A stretch of DNA of 64,000 bases, from NCBI GenBank assembly GCA_050305935.1, contig JBNLGG010000010.1:30993-94992 (forward strand). The letters are read 5' to 3'. Of the stretch, positions 16,630 to 25,012 are shown piece by piece; positions within the stretch are counted from its first letter, which is position 1; every line of letters begins with the position of its first letter. The position numbers were made by a program, and so were the translations under genes. The notes under the pieces were generated by a model. That model saw only the letters and a list, made by a program, of their open reading frames with translations. It did no database searches and was not told the DNA's origin. This DNA is from CAJXNP01 sp050305935. Lineage in GTDB: Bacteria; Bacteroidota; Bacteroidia; Cytophagales; Cyclobacteriaceae.

Positions 16630-17316
16630 ATGATTTTAACCGCCAGAAATATTGTCAAATCGTACAGCGACCTGAAAGTGCTGAAGGGAATCGATTTGCA
16701 AATCAACAAAGGTGAGATCGTCTCCATTGTCGGGGCATCAGGTGCGGGCAAAAGCACCTTGCTCCACATACTGGGAACCCTCGATACTGCCGACCACGGG
16801 GAAGTCTGGATTAAAAACCAGGAAATAAGCCATATGAAAAACCATCAACTCGCCCGCTTCCGCAATAAGAACATTGGCTTCATTTTTCAATTTCACAATC
16901 TTCTTCCAGAGTTCTCAGCCTTTGAAAACATCTGCATACCAGGTTATATCGGCACACTCTCAAAAACCGAAGTGGAAAAAAGGGCTATTTCCCTGCTTCA
17001 CATGCTGGGCATTCACAACCGCGCCAACAACAAACCCTCGGAACTATCTGGTGGCGAGCAGCAACGTGCGGCAGTTGCCCGGGCGCTAATTAACAAGCCA
17101 AAAATTGTGTTCGCCGACGAACCCAGCGGAAACCTTGATTCAAAAAACGCCAATGAACTGCACGAGCTTTTTTTTAGTCTGCGCAAGGAACTTGACCAGA
17201 CCTTTGTGATCGTCACCCACAATCAGCAACTGGCAAAAATGGCCGACCGGCAGCTCGAAATGAAAGACGGACTGATGCTGGAAAATGGCGAGAAATCTAC
17301 CGGGCCATCTGTTTAA
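16630..17316 (+). CDS. lolD: LolD/MacB-type ABC transporter ATPase
   Basis: 228 residues. Walker A is GASGAGKST (about 36-44), the Q-loop region is NIGFIFQFHNLLPEF, the signature is LSGGEQQR, Walker B is IVFADEP and the switch His is in IVTHNQQ. These features and the length place it in the LolD/FtsE/MacB group, whose membrane partners (LolC/E or MacB type) release lipoproteins or act mechanically in the envelope. No permease is adjacent, which is common for Bacteroidota lolD. The assignment to LolD rather than another member of the group rests on overall similarity. The 3' end overlaps the convergent bcp gene by 20 bp. Confidence 0.88.
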   Translation: MILTARNIVKSYSDLKVLKGIDLQINKGEIVSIVGASGAGKSTLLHILGTLDTADHGEVWIKNQEISHMKNHQLARFRNKNIGFIFQFHNLLPEFSAFENICIPGYIGTLSKTEVEKRAISLLHMLGIHNRANNKPSELSGGEQQRAAVARALINKPKIVFADEPSGNLDSKNANELHELFFSLRKELDQTFVIVTHNQQLAKMADRQLEMKDGLMLENGEKSTGPSV

Positions 17317-17755
17317 TATTCGTTAGGGCATTTTTCACATGCTCATTGGCAGCGAACATGTTGTTAAAAATATTGGTGATGCGCTGGTCTTCATCGAGCA
17401 TAAAGGTGATGCGGCGGGTGATATTTAAAAACTGGACCTTTGCACCATACATCTTTGCCACCTTTCCCTTTACATCAGAAAGCAGTTCAAAAGGCAAGTC
17501 GTGGGCTTCTTTAAATCTTTTATGCGACTCGACTCCATCCGTGCTGATACCAAAAACATCGATATCAGTTTTCTTAAATTCTTCAATATAGTCCCTGAAA
17601 CTGCATACTTCTGTCGTGCATCCCGGAGTAAAATCCCTTGGGTAAAAGAAAAGGATTGTTGGTCTTCCTTTTTGGTCCTTGTACAAATTAAATTGCCCGT
17701 CTCCTGTGGATGGCAGCGTAAAATCCGGTGCCTTATCTCCTACTTTTAATTTCAT
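17297..17755 (-). CDS. bcp: Thiol peroxidase of the Bcp/PrxQ family
   Basis: I place the start at ATG 17755 (MKLKVGDKAPDFTLP), giving 152 residues. The open frame continues upstream to 17956, but that extension overlaps the divergent nitroreductase gene and lacks family similarity; ATG 17773 is a second possibility. The peroxidatic Cys is in FYPRDFTPGCTTEVCSF (C46), with a second Cys five residues on (C51), the resolving Cys position of 1-helix-2 PrxQ enzymes. It reduces hydrogen peroxide and organic peroxides with thioredoxin. The gene ends 20 bp inside the convergent lolD-like gene and is divergent from nitroreductase. Confidence 0.93.
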   Translation of the reverse strand: MKLKVGDKAPDFTLPSTGDGQFNLYKDQKGRPTILFFYPRDFTPGCTTEVCSFRDYIEEFKKTDIDVFGISTDGVESHKRFKEAHDLPFELLSDVKGKVAKMYGAKVQFLNITRRITFMLDEDQRITNIFNNMFAANEHVKNALTNIKQMAR

Positions 17756-17849
17756 TCTTCTTTTTAATTTCATTTTATTAACCAACTCCCTGTAAGGATG
17801 TTTAAATTTTATAGAATAAAAATTCCAATAGTAAATAAGCTGAGTTTCT

Positions 17850-18455
17850 ATGTTAAATAAAAACCAAATCATGATAAAGCTGGCAAAAACACAATTTGAT
17901 ATACATCCCCTTATTATAAAACGCTTCAGTCCCCGTGGGTATTCTGATGAAGCCATTTCAAAGGAAGAGTTGAATAAAATACTGGAGGCCGCATCCTGGG
18001 CGCCATCTTCTTACAATGAGCAGCCATGGCGGTTTATCATTGGTATCAAAGGCGAAGGGGATGGTTACGATAAAATATTCCAATGTCTAAGTGAAAAAAA
18101 TCAAACCTGGGCCACGACCGCACCCATTCTCATGCTCAGCCTTGCCAAACGAAGACTGGACCGAAACAGCAACCTGAACAGGTTCCACAGCTACGATACC
18201 GGTCAGGCCATTGCAATGTTAAGCATACAAGCCGCCACCGACAATATTTTCATCAGCCAAATGGGAGGTTTCAATGCTGCCATGGTCAAAGACCTGTTTA
18301 AAATACCCGACGATTATGAAATACTAGCTGCTGTGGCTTTGGGGAAGGTTGATTATGAGGATCAAATGGAAAAGGGAGAGGTGGCTTACCGGACGCGAAA
18401 AGATTTGTCTGAATTTGTATATTCAAATGATCTAAACACGCCATATACTATCTGA
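17850..18455 (+). CDS. Nitroreductase-family flavoprotein
   Basis: 201 residues; the ATG at 17871 (MIKLAKTQFD) is an alternative start. Family signatures are IIKRFSPRGYSDEAI (the RRSxRxF-like FMN-phosphate region), the ASWAPSSYNEQPWRFI motif, the DTGQAIAMLSIQAA helix and the C-terminal AAVALGKVDYED segment. These fit FMN-dependent oxidoreductases that use NAD(P)H. The substrate is not predictable. It starts 95 bp from the divergent bcp, so the pair may respond together to redox stress, but that is inference from position only. Confidence 0.9.
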   Translation: MLNKNQIMIKLAKTQFDIHPLIIKRFSPRGYSDEAISKEELNKILEAASWAPSSYNEQPWRFIIGIKGEGDGYDKIFQCLSEKNQTWATTAPILMLSLAKRRLDRNSNLNRFHSYDTGQAIAMLSIQAATDNIFISQMGGFNAAMVKDLFKIPDDYEILAAVALGKVDYEDQMEKGEVAYRTRKDLSEFVYSNDLNTPYTI

Positions 18456-18745
18456 AGATCAGGGCAAACGCATTTATAAAGACACCCAGGAAAATTCTGG
18501 AAAAATTGTCTGTAAACAAAGAGGTCTTCTCCATCTTTCCGAAAGTTTGGAGCTTTCGGAAAAAAACATGAAACCTTTGGTCAATCCGGAAACGAAAAAG
18601 AAGTTTTGAAACTTTGGCACAAATTAATCTAAGTTTAAATGCACCTACCTTTGCTTGAAGAATTTGTTTCATTCAGATTCAAAGCCTTTTTTTATTTCTT
18701 TTGCCAATCAATTATTTTTGTAAAAAATTGGAAAACTAAACGTTT
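18456..18745. other. Non-coding gap with a perfect hairpin between nitroreductase and yebC
   Basis: I see no gene in these 290 bp. TTTCCGAAAG (18536-18545) and CTTTCGGAAA (18553-18562) form a perfect 10-bp stem with a 7-nt loop. No T-run follows on either strand, so it is not a classic terminator. Open frames across the gap have no recognisable content. A promoter for yebC is presumably near 18710. Confidence 0.5.
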
Positions 18746-19495
18746 ATGTCAGGACATAGTAAATGGTCAACCATTAAGAGAAAGAAGGGAGCTCTGGACG
18801 CAAAAAGAGGGAAAATATTCACAAGGATTATAAAAGATATCAGCATCGCTGTACGTGAAGGGGGCAGTGCAGATCCCACAGCAAATCCCAAGCTTCGGCT
18901 AGCTATTGTCAATGCCAAAAACAACAACATGCCCAAGGACAACATCGAGAGAGCCATTAAGAAAGCGGCAGGCGCCGATGCAACCAGCTACTATGAACAA
19001 AACTTTGAAGGCTATGGCCCAAATGGAATTGCGGTCTTTGTAGAGTGTACTTCTGACAATAAAAACCGTACCGTATCTGGCGTACGGGCCATCTTTTCCA
19101 AATACGGAGGCAACCTCGGCACCAATGGCTCCCTGGAGTTTATTTTCGACCACAAAGGAGTCTTTGATATTAAGATCACTGACGAAATAAACGAGGAAGA
19201 ATTTATGTTGGAAATCATTGATGCGGGAGCCGAAGATGTTACCTCAAACGATGGCTATTTGCAAGTCACCTGTGCTTTACAAGACTTCGGAAGTGTCCAA
19301 AGCAAGCTCGAAGCACTCAATGTCGAAGCTGAAAATGCCTCCCTTCAGCGAATCCCCAATACTACCACTGAGCTAGACGACGAGGATTTCAAGAAAGTAA
19401 TGAAGCTCATCGATGCGCTGGAAGATTTTGATGACGTACAAAACGTCTTCCACAACATGGAAATCACCGACAAACAAATGGAACTTATCGAATAA
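18746..19495 (+). CDS. yebC: YebC/TACO1-family protein
   Basis: 249 residues, the usual length. The signature start MSGHSKWSTIKRKKGALDAK is present, then IFTRIIKDISIAVREGG, NMPKDNIERAIKKAAG, YEGYGPNG-like FEGYGPNGIAVFVEC and the C-terminal NVFHNMEI. YebC proteins were long annotated as transcription regulators. More recent work implicates them in helping ribosomes through difficult motifs such as proline runs, like the mitochondrial homologue TACO1. Here it is a single gene, ending 8 bp before the convergent GH39 gene. Confidence 0.95.
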   Translation: MSGHSKWSTIKRKKGALDAKRGKIFTRIIKDISIAVREGGSADPTANPKLRLAIVNAKNNNMPKDNIERAIKKAAGADATSYYEQNFEGYGPNGIAVFVECTSDNKNRTVSGVRAIFSKYGGNLGTNGSLEFIFDHKGVFDIKITDEINEEEFMLEIIDAGAEDVTSNDGYLQVTCALQDFGSVQSKLEALNVEAENASLQRIPNTTTELDDEDFKKVMKLIDALEDFDDVQNVFHNMEITDKQMELIE

Positions 19496-19503
19496 TCCCT
19501 GTA

Positions 19504-21210
19504 TTATTCTGCCACGATTTTAATGAGCGACACACCCTTTGCCGGTAACATGAATTCCAATTCAAAAGTGCCCTCATAAGCGTTAATCCATCTTGGAGAC
19601 CGTAATAGCTTCAATTGACCTGCCTTCTCCAGGGTAGCATATTGCTCTTTAGAAATATCTTGAGGTTTGCCCATTTTTTTCCATACTTCGAATGAATTGC
19701 TATGAGCATCGTCGACGCGGTAGTGGTGTGCCAAGTATCTTCTGTCTTCCACTCCCTTCAGTACAATTTTCACTTTGGCATCTTCGCGCGCCAGATCATC
19801 ATCATGATAATTCCAAACCATAATATCAAAAGATTGATCATTCTTTGTGGCAAAGGCATCAATGTCTGAAGTAGCTCCCTGTACACCATTTTTTATTACC
19901 TGATCTGCCAGATATTGCTTGTCAGATTCAGCCAAAATTCGTTGCCCGCTCATCATGCCATACATCCTGAACACATTCAACACAGGCTTATCGACGCCAT
20001 TTGTTGCCAGATCCCTGAAACCGTCAAACCACTTCTGGTTTTCAAATTCAAAAGACCAGCTCAATATACCCTTCAGGTTCACATCGTATTTGTCCATCAA
20101 TTCGTAGATCTTGGCAAATGATGAGGCAGTATAACTGGAATACATGGTGCCGTTTCGATAGCCATTCTGTGGGTTCATGGTCTCAGAACAAGCCGCACAT
20201 CCTTCAGGGTCACACTCACCAATAATGATTGGGATGTCTTTCAGTTCGGGAAACAAATTAACCGCTTCAAACCCCTTGGCAATATCGTTGAGCTGAGTGC
20301 CCATATTCATTCGGATGTGGTCATCGACTATCTTTGGCTGGCCCTTGGCGTGGAAAGCGACGAAGTCGATAGGCGATCCTTTTTTCCCGGTGACGTAATT
20401 CTTTCCTTTAATACAATGTTCCAAAAAGCGAACAAGGTATTCATAGGCCTTATCCCAACCCGGACCCGTGGTGTGTGGTCCGCCAAAGGTACAATCAGGA
20501 CAAGCACGTTTTACAGCGTCGACGCTGAAGTCATACAGTTTGCAATACTCGTCAAATGTCCCCGACCAGTAGCCAATATTAGGCTCATTCCAGGGCTCCC
20601 ACAGCCAGGTGTTTACTTCATCGGTGCCATACCGTTCCCGACAGTGCTTCACCAATTGAAATATCAATTCACCCCACTTTTCGTAGTCAGTCGGCGGTGT
20701 CGTCCATCCGGTAAAAATCTTATCATATTTCTGATTGACACCCCACTGATGTTCATAGTTGTCCGGATCTTTAGATAAGGCCTTGGGCATAAATCCAAGT
20801 TCTACAAGGGGCTTCATTCCCCGCTGTATATAGGTATCCAATATCTTATCCACAATAGTCCAATCATATACAGGATTGCCATTTTCATCTTCGGTGAAAA
20901 CATTGGTTGACCCCCATTTTAAGCGACCGGTGCCATCTCCGGAGGTCAGGAGGTTATGAGCCCTCACATATACCGGCACAGGACTCAACTCTGCTAATTC
21001 CGACAACAGCTTCTGCCCGTCTCTCATGTAAGTGAAGTTGGGCTCATCATAACCAAAAAACGCCCATTCGTATTTCAATTCACCAAGTTCTTTACTTGCA
21101 TCGATGGTGATACGGGCTGACTGCCCCTGTGAAAAAACAGGCGGAGAAAGAATGGTAAGTATCAAAAACCTAAAAAAAGTCTTTTTAATTGAAGTAAAGT
21201 GAAGTGACAT
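19504..21210 (-). CDS. Secreted glycoside hydrolase family 39-like (beta-xylosidase type)
   Basis: 568 residues with a signal peptide (about 1-28, ending VFSQG). A clan GH-A TIM barrel is visible. The acid/base Glu is in WLWEPWNEPN (E209), and a nucleophile-type Glu is in IPIIIGECDPEG (E332). YVRAHNLL near residue 81 and a C-terminal beta domain also fit GH39 beta-xylosidases. The spacing from E209 to E332 is reasonable for the clan. Substrate is uncertain because GH39 also contains iduronidases and others. It lies downstream of GH97 on the same strand, with a terminator-like hairpin between them, so they may be separate transcripts. Confidence 0.8.
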   Translation of the reverse strand: MSLHFTSIKKTFFRFLILTILSPPVFSQGQSARITIDASKELGELKYEWAFFGYDEPNFTYMRDGQKLLSELAELSPVPVYVRAHNLLTSGDGTGRLKWGSTNVFTEDENGNPVYDWTIVDKILDTYIQRGMKPLVELGFMPKALSKDPDNYEHQWGVNQKYDKIFTGWTTPPTDYEKWGELIFQLVKHCRERYGTDEVNTWLWEPWNEPNIGYWSGTFDEYCKLYDFSVDAVKRACPDCTFGGPHTTGPGWDKAYEYLVRFLEHCIKGKNYVTGKKGSPIDFVAFHAKGQPKIVDDHIRMNMGTQLNDIAKGFEAVNLFPELKDIPIIIGECDPEGCAACSETMNPQNGYRNGTMYSSYTASSFAKIYELMDKYDVNLKGILSWSFEFENQKWFDGFRDLATNGVDKPVLNVFRMYGMMSGQRILAESDKQYLADQVIKNGVQGATSDIDAFATKNDQSFDIMVWNYHDDDLAREDAKVKIVLKGVEDRRYLAHHYRVDDAHSNSFEVWKKMGKPQDISKEQYATLEKAGQLKLLRSPRWINAYEGTFELEFMLPAKGVSLIKIVAE

Positions 21211-21290
21211 AATGCGATATTTAAAGGTTGGTTTTACCTATAATTTCCCAACTTTATTTGACTAATCAAAACCGGCTGTCACATAACAGA

Positions 21291-21312
21291 AAACGGGGCG
21301 TTCACCCCGTTT
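21291..21312 (-). terminator. Terminator-like hairpin downstream of GH97
   Basis: AAACGGGG (21291-21298) and CCCCGTTT (21305-21312) form an 8-bp GC-rich stem with a 6-nt loop. On the minus strand it is followed by TTCTGTT, a short T-rich stretch. It lies 27 bp after the GH97 stop. Confidence 0.6.
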
Positions 21313-21338
21313 CATTAGCTTCATTCAAGTGATCCTCG

Positions 21339-23345
21339 TCATTCAATTGGGAAGATGGAGATAGCTGCTCCACCACCAGAAGCTAATTTAATATCTACTT
21401 TAGAATGGTTATCAATTTCCATTTCTTCAATAACATATCCGGCAGGGTTTTCCATAAAGTCAGCGTCCTCCGAATTTTTATAGATGGTCGCTTTATATTT
21501 TTTTTCCTCGTCCAAAAAGTCAAAAGAAATAGAAGTTATCCTTGGATTGCCATTAGTGATCGCCCCTACAAACCAGTTTCCGGAATTCCGCTGCTGTCTG
21601 GCAATGGTCACATATTCGCCTATTTTTCCTTCGAGCACTTTCGTTGTTTCCCAATCGGTGGGAACATCCCTGATAAACTGAAGGGCAGGATGACCTTCAT
21701 AATTTTCGGGAAGGTCACAGGCCATTTGCATAGGTGCATAGATTACCACATAAAGCGCAAGCTCCCTTGTCAATGTGCTTTTTACCTGTTCATTGGGCAT
21801 GGTCTTTAATTTCAAATCGAAAACACCTGGTGTATAATCAAAAGGACCTGCCAGGGACCTGGTAAATGGAATGACTGTCACATGCTCAACAGGATTCCCT
21901 CCCATGGCATTGTATTCCTGGCCTTTCGCTCCTTCCCTGGAAACCATATTCGGGTAAGTCCTTCGCTCACCGGTGTCCTTGATTGGTTCATGTGCCACAA
22001 CCATTGTCTTATGCTTTGCCGCCGTTTCGATTACCTTTCGGAAATGACGGACATAGTACTGTCCATGGTGGTACATTCCATTAGCTAAAGTATCTCCATG
22101 CTCCACATAGCCGGTTTTCACGGTCTTCATGCCATGGTCATGCAGGAATTTATAGGCATCCTCCAGTTGGCTCTCATAGTTTTCAATATCAGCGCCTGTT
22201 TCATGGTGGCCGATGATGTAAACATTTCGATCAGCTGCATAAGTCGTAAGTTCTTCGAGGTCGTAGTCGGGATAGGGTTTTGTGAACTCAAACTTTGTCC
22301 CTCCATCCATCCATTCACCATCCCAACCATAATTCCATCCTTCTACGAGCACTCCTGAAAAACCATTTTCTGAGGCGAAATCCAGGTATTTTTTCACGTT
22401 AGCTGTATTGGCGGCATGCTTGGGTCCCTGCGCCCAGGTACCGAGGTTGATAAACATCTGCCACCAAACACCCATGTATTTTCCCGGCACTATCCACGAC
22501 ACATCATCCAGCTTATTTGGCTCGTTCAAATTCAGTATCAAATAATTAGTGATCAGATCGCCGGGTTTTTCTGCTATCTGGATTGTTCTCCACGGAGTTT
22601 TGAACGGAGTTGTCACATAAGCTTTGATGGGGTTGGTGGTACTCCAGGGCACCAAATCACTTTTAAGATTTCCTGCGCCATCACCCTTTAAAACCATACT
22701 GGAGAAATCTACCAGGGCAGCTTCGTGAAGGCTGATGAAAAGCCCATCGGTAGTCTCAATCGTAACGGGTGTATGGATTCTATTGACTTCACTCACTTTT
22801 GTGTGGCTGTATATGTTTTCATACCGGTTGCCGCTGTAAGCTGGAATCCACCAGGCATCATGGTCATCAGCAAAATTGAACTCTGTGAGCTCATCGGTCA
22901 CTTCAAATTCCTCTAGCGCTTCCTGTTTGGGAAACTCGTATCTTAAAGCAAGTCCATTGTCAAAAATCCGGAATGAAATAGTTAACTCGGCTCCATTTGA
23001 ATTTTTCAAGTCTACTGATAGCTCCTGATAGTTGTTCCTGATCATCCGCTCTTCGCCCCAGGGCTGCTCCCAGGTTTCATCAAACGAAGTAACGTGGTGA
23101 TTTGCAACTGAAAAACCATCTTTTAATTGAACGTCCCCTGATAGCAAAAATCCAAGCGCAGAGCTATCCACCACTATTTTATCGCCATAACGGGCGGAAT
23201 ACCCGGGTTGGCCCTCATCGTCAAGGTAAAAATCCACTTTAACACCTCCATCGGGGGATGAGACAGAATAGCTTTCTTCACTTTTTTCCTGAGAACACGA
23301 CAGCATCGCGAACCCCATCAGCATGGCTACAAGTATCTTTTTCAT
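21339..23345 (-). CDS. Lipoprotein GH97 alpha-glucosidase-like (SusB-type, probably inverting)
   Basis: 668 residues with a lipoprotein signal (AMLSC, lipid Cys17). GH97 blocks are present: the N-terminal beta-super-sandwich (SVSSPDGGVKVDF), FKTPWRTIQIAE, the barrel segment GKYMGVWWQMF, ILVEGWNYGWDGEW-like FSGVLVEGWNYGWDG, TVKTGYVEHGD, VAHEPIKDTGERRTYPN and SREGAKGQE. In retaining GH97 alpha-galactosidases an Asp nucleophile is expected in the VKxDF strand; here that strand reads VKTGY. From memory of the family, this fits the SusB-like inverting alpha-glucosidase subgroup. A decayed GH13 amylase end lies 10 bp upstream, as expected for a former starch/alpha-glucan operon. Confidence 0.88.
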   Translation of the reverse strand: MKKILVAMLMGFAMLSCSQEKSEESYSVSSPDGGVKVDFYLDDEGQPGYSARYGDKIVVDSSALGFLLSGDVQLKDGFSVANHHVTSFDETWEQPWGEERMIRNNYQELSVDLKNSNGAELTISFRIFDNGLALRYEFPKQEALEEFEVTDELTEFNFADDHDAWWIPAYSGNRYENIYSHTKVSEVNRIHTPVTIETTDGLFISLHEAALVDFSSMVLKGDGAGNLKSDLVPWSTTNPIKAYVTTPFKTPWRTIQIAEKPGDLITNYLILNLNEPNKLDDVSWIVPGKYMGVWWQMFINLGTWAQGPKHAANTANVKKYLDFASENGFSGVLVEGWNYGWDGEWMDGGTKFEFTKPYPDYDLEELTTYAADRNVYIIGHHETGADIENYESQLEDAYKFLHDHGMKTVKTGYVEHGDTLANGMYHHGQYYVRHFRKVIETAAKHKTMVVAHEPIKDTGERRTYPNMVSREGAKGQEYNAMGGNPVEHVTVIPFTRSLAGPFDYTPGVFDLKLKTMPNEQVKSTLTRELALYVVIYAPMQMACDLPENYEGHPALQFIRDVPTDWETTKVLEGKIGEYVTIARQQRNSGNWFVGAITNGNPRITSISFDFLDEEKKYKATIYKNSEDADFMENPAGYVIEEMEIDNHSKVDIKLASGGGAAISIFPIE

Positions 23346-23355
23346 TTTTGATCGT

Positions 23356-23740
23356 TTATTTTGTTTTAATTTCTGTTTTCAGTTGTGGTGAAAGTTGAAT
23401 CAGATACGCTTTCTTTGGCTCCAATTCAATCTTCTCCGAAAAAATCATTCGACATGGTTGAGAATGTCCACTCCACCCTCGCGAACTTCCGAAATTCCCG
23501 AAAGTCTTTTCACATTTAATGATTTAGCATATCCGCAATTGTTGATAACTATCACGACAGATTCTTTCTCTGACTTCCAGTTATACACATATACATTTTC
23601 GTAAGGCACATAGTGTTTTAGTTTCCATTATTAAATGCGTCACTTTCCTTTCTCCATTTTATCATTTTGGTGATGTGACCGAAAGCCACATTTTCTTCAT
23701 CTGTCCGTCCTTCTTTTGTAAAAGCGTCTCTTTCGTCACC
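23356..23740 (-). pseudogene. C-terminal remnant of a GH13 alpha-amylase, frame-broken
   Basis: This stretch was recognised by hand translation of the minus strand. 23740 downward reads GDERDAFTKEGRTDEENVAF and then HITKMIKWRKESDAFNNGN, followed by a stop. In an adjacent frame it continues HYVPYENVYVYNWKSEKESV, VIVINNCGYAKSLNVKRLSG, ending at another stop. A third piece reads EKIELEPKKAYLIQLSPQLK and ends at TAA 23356-23358. The order (RxDF-like region, LLxWRK helix, VYVY strand, VVIxNN strand, IPAKSAxIxEL-like end) is that of the GH13 neopullulanase/alpha-amylase C-terminus. At least two frame changes break it and the catalytic part is absent. It ends 10 bp before GH97. Confidence 0.75.
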
Positions 23741-24221
23741 CGGTCATTGTCACAGAATTTATCCCGAATTTTGTATTTGAATTATTGAAAAGGGGGCACG
23801 AATTTTTGATTTGCGAGATAATTCCCTCCATCCAGGGTCTTTTTTTTGCTGGTAAATAGATCTTTAAAACTGTTCTATTGGCATGGTTTACTGTCCAAAC
23901 TCCTATTGTAAAGCAATAGACTTTAATCGTTCTTAAAGTATTCCGATTATGATGGTTAAGGGCGAAGTTCCTAAACAGACTCATTGAGTTGTGGGCTACT
24001 CTTATAAAACGAAAAGATGCTTCAGTGGCAAGGAGGCCCTGTAAGGAGAAGTTCTCAGGTCCAAAACCGTCTTTCGATTCCTTTATCCCTGATTCGTCGG
24101 TGAAAATCCCTTTAATCAGATCTTTGGACTGTTGTTTTTCCGGTTCGTAAAACTGATTATATCCATTGTGGGTAAAGACGGATCCATTCACCAGAAATAG
24201 ATATACTACGAATTTCATCAA
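23736..24221 (-). pseudogene. Truncated IS1380-like transposase C-terminus
   Basis: A 161-codon frame. Residues about 45-150 (24089-23772) resemble the end of IS1380-family DDE transposases: IKESKDGFGPENFSL, LLATEASFRFIRVAHNSMSL, FRNFALN, then TLRTIKVYCFTIGVW, NRTVLKIYLPAKKRPWMEGI. A helix like the terminal ENRIKEL with the last catalytic Glu appears as SGIKESKDGFG. The first 44 residues do not match and the N-terminal two-thirds with the two catalytic Asp residues is missing; the NUDIX gene follows at 24264. The other end abuts the GH13 remnant exactly, suggesting the element disrupted that gene before decaying. No terminal repeats could be identified by eye. Confidence 0.6.
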
Positions 24222-24263
24222 TTGAAGAACAATTAACAGCGGTACTTTATAAAGTAAATAAAT

Positions 24264-24881
24264 TTAATCGATCTCCGCCACACTATTCTTGTTTACAGTT
24301 TTTTCAAAAACCATGTTAATTTGCTCCATCGTATTTCTTGGAGTCGACAAAGGAGGTAGATTGTTCAAATCAAAGAATCCCACTTCGCTGGTTTCCATCC
24401 CTGCGGCGAGTTCTCCACCCACTTCTTCGCAGTGAATAAAAATCTTATACACATAATTGACATCCGGCGGATGGTTATGGCACTTTTTATCCAGCACTGC
24501 CAGCAGCCGTCCCGCCTTCACCTTTAACCCGGATTCCTCAAACACCTCTTTTTCAGCAATCTCCCGGGGAGTAAAACCCACATCTGCCCATCCCCCCGGA
24601 ATCGACCACCGGCCATCAATCGTCTCCTTTACCAGTAGTATTTTTCCGTCACGGATCACGACGCCCCGTACATCAACCTTGGGCGTGAGATAACCCTCCT
24701 CCATACTAAATACTTTCTCAATTTTCTCATAAGGAATATCCGTATGATCGGCAATAATCTTCTGGCTTAGCTTCATCAACTGCTCATATCGCTCAATGTC
24801 GTATTTGTTTTCCGAGAAGGTCAACCCCGCTTGGGCGATGGATTGCAATTCCCTGGAGATTTCCAGCCAATGGTATTTCAT
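24264..24881 (-). CDS. NUDIX hydrolase with N-terminal helical domain (YjhB-like)
   Basis: 205 residues. An N-terminal helical domain of about 60 residues (PF12535-like, WLEISRELQSIAQAGLTF) precedes the NUDIX fold (VDVRGVVIRDGKILLV). The NUDIX box reads GGWADVGFTPREIAEKEVFE followed by ESG. The usual RE is KE and the position before the TPRE segment is Phe rather than Glu, both typical variants in the YjhB-like group. The metal-binding EE pair is present. Members hydrolyse ADP-ribose, CDP-choline or similar nucleotides; the substrate is unknown here. It is divergent from the SIS-domain gene. Confidence 0.9.
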   Translation of the reverse strand: MKYHWLEISRELQSIAQAGLTFSENKYDIERYEQLMKLSQKIIADHTDIPYEKIEKVFSMEEGYLTPKVDVRGVVIRDGKILLVKETIDGRWSIPGGWADVGFTPREIAEKEVFEESGLKVKAGRLLAVLDKKCHNHPPDVNYVYKIFIHCEEVGGELAAGMETSEVGFFDLNNLPPLSTPRNTMEQINMVFEKTVNKNSVAEID

Positions 24882-24960
24882 TTTAAGAGGGTTTAAATTC
24901 GTATAGCGATCCGCTATTTTTCTTTGTAATAAGGATATTAATAACTATTTTTTCCCACCT

Positions 24961-24987
24961 ATTGACCGATTGAGTTGTTTGGTCAAT
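24961..24987. promoter_or_regulatory. Inverted repeat before the SIS-domain gene, possible operator
   Basis: ATTGACC (24961-24967) and GGTCAAT (24981-24987) are perfect 7-bp arms around 13 bp. They lie 25 bp before the ATG at 25013. The right arm merges with TCAATTTG, a 7 of 8 match to TAnnTTTG, so a bound protein would block the promoter. The binding protein is unknown. Confidence 0.35.
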
Positions 24988-25012
24988 TTGTAAGTACCTA
25001 AAGTAAACTAAG

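Noticed and set aside
16388..16769. Two minus-strand open frames between sucC and the LolD-like gene
   Set aside because: They overlap the starts of the flanking genes, contain no family motif and look like shadows of AT-rich DNA.
17756..17956. N-terminal extension of bcp to ATG 17956
   Set aside because: It overlaps the divergent nitroreductase start and has no family likeness; a normal Bcp starts at MKLKVGDKAPDF (17755).
18448..18672. Minus-strand frame of 74 codons after nitroreductase
   Set aside because: No recognisable motif, crosses a hairpin and overlaps the end of the nitroreductase gene.
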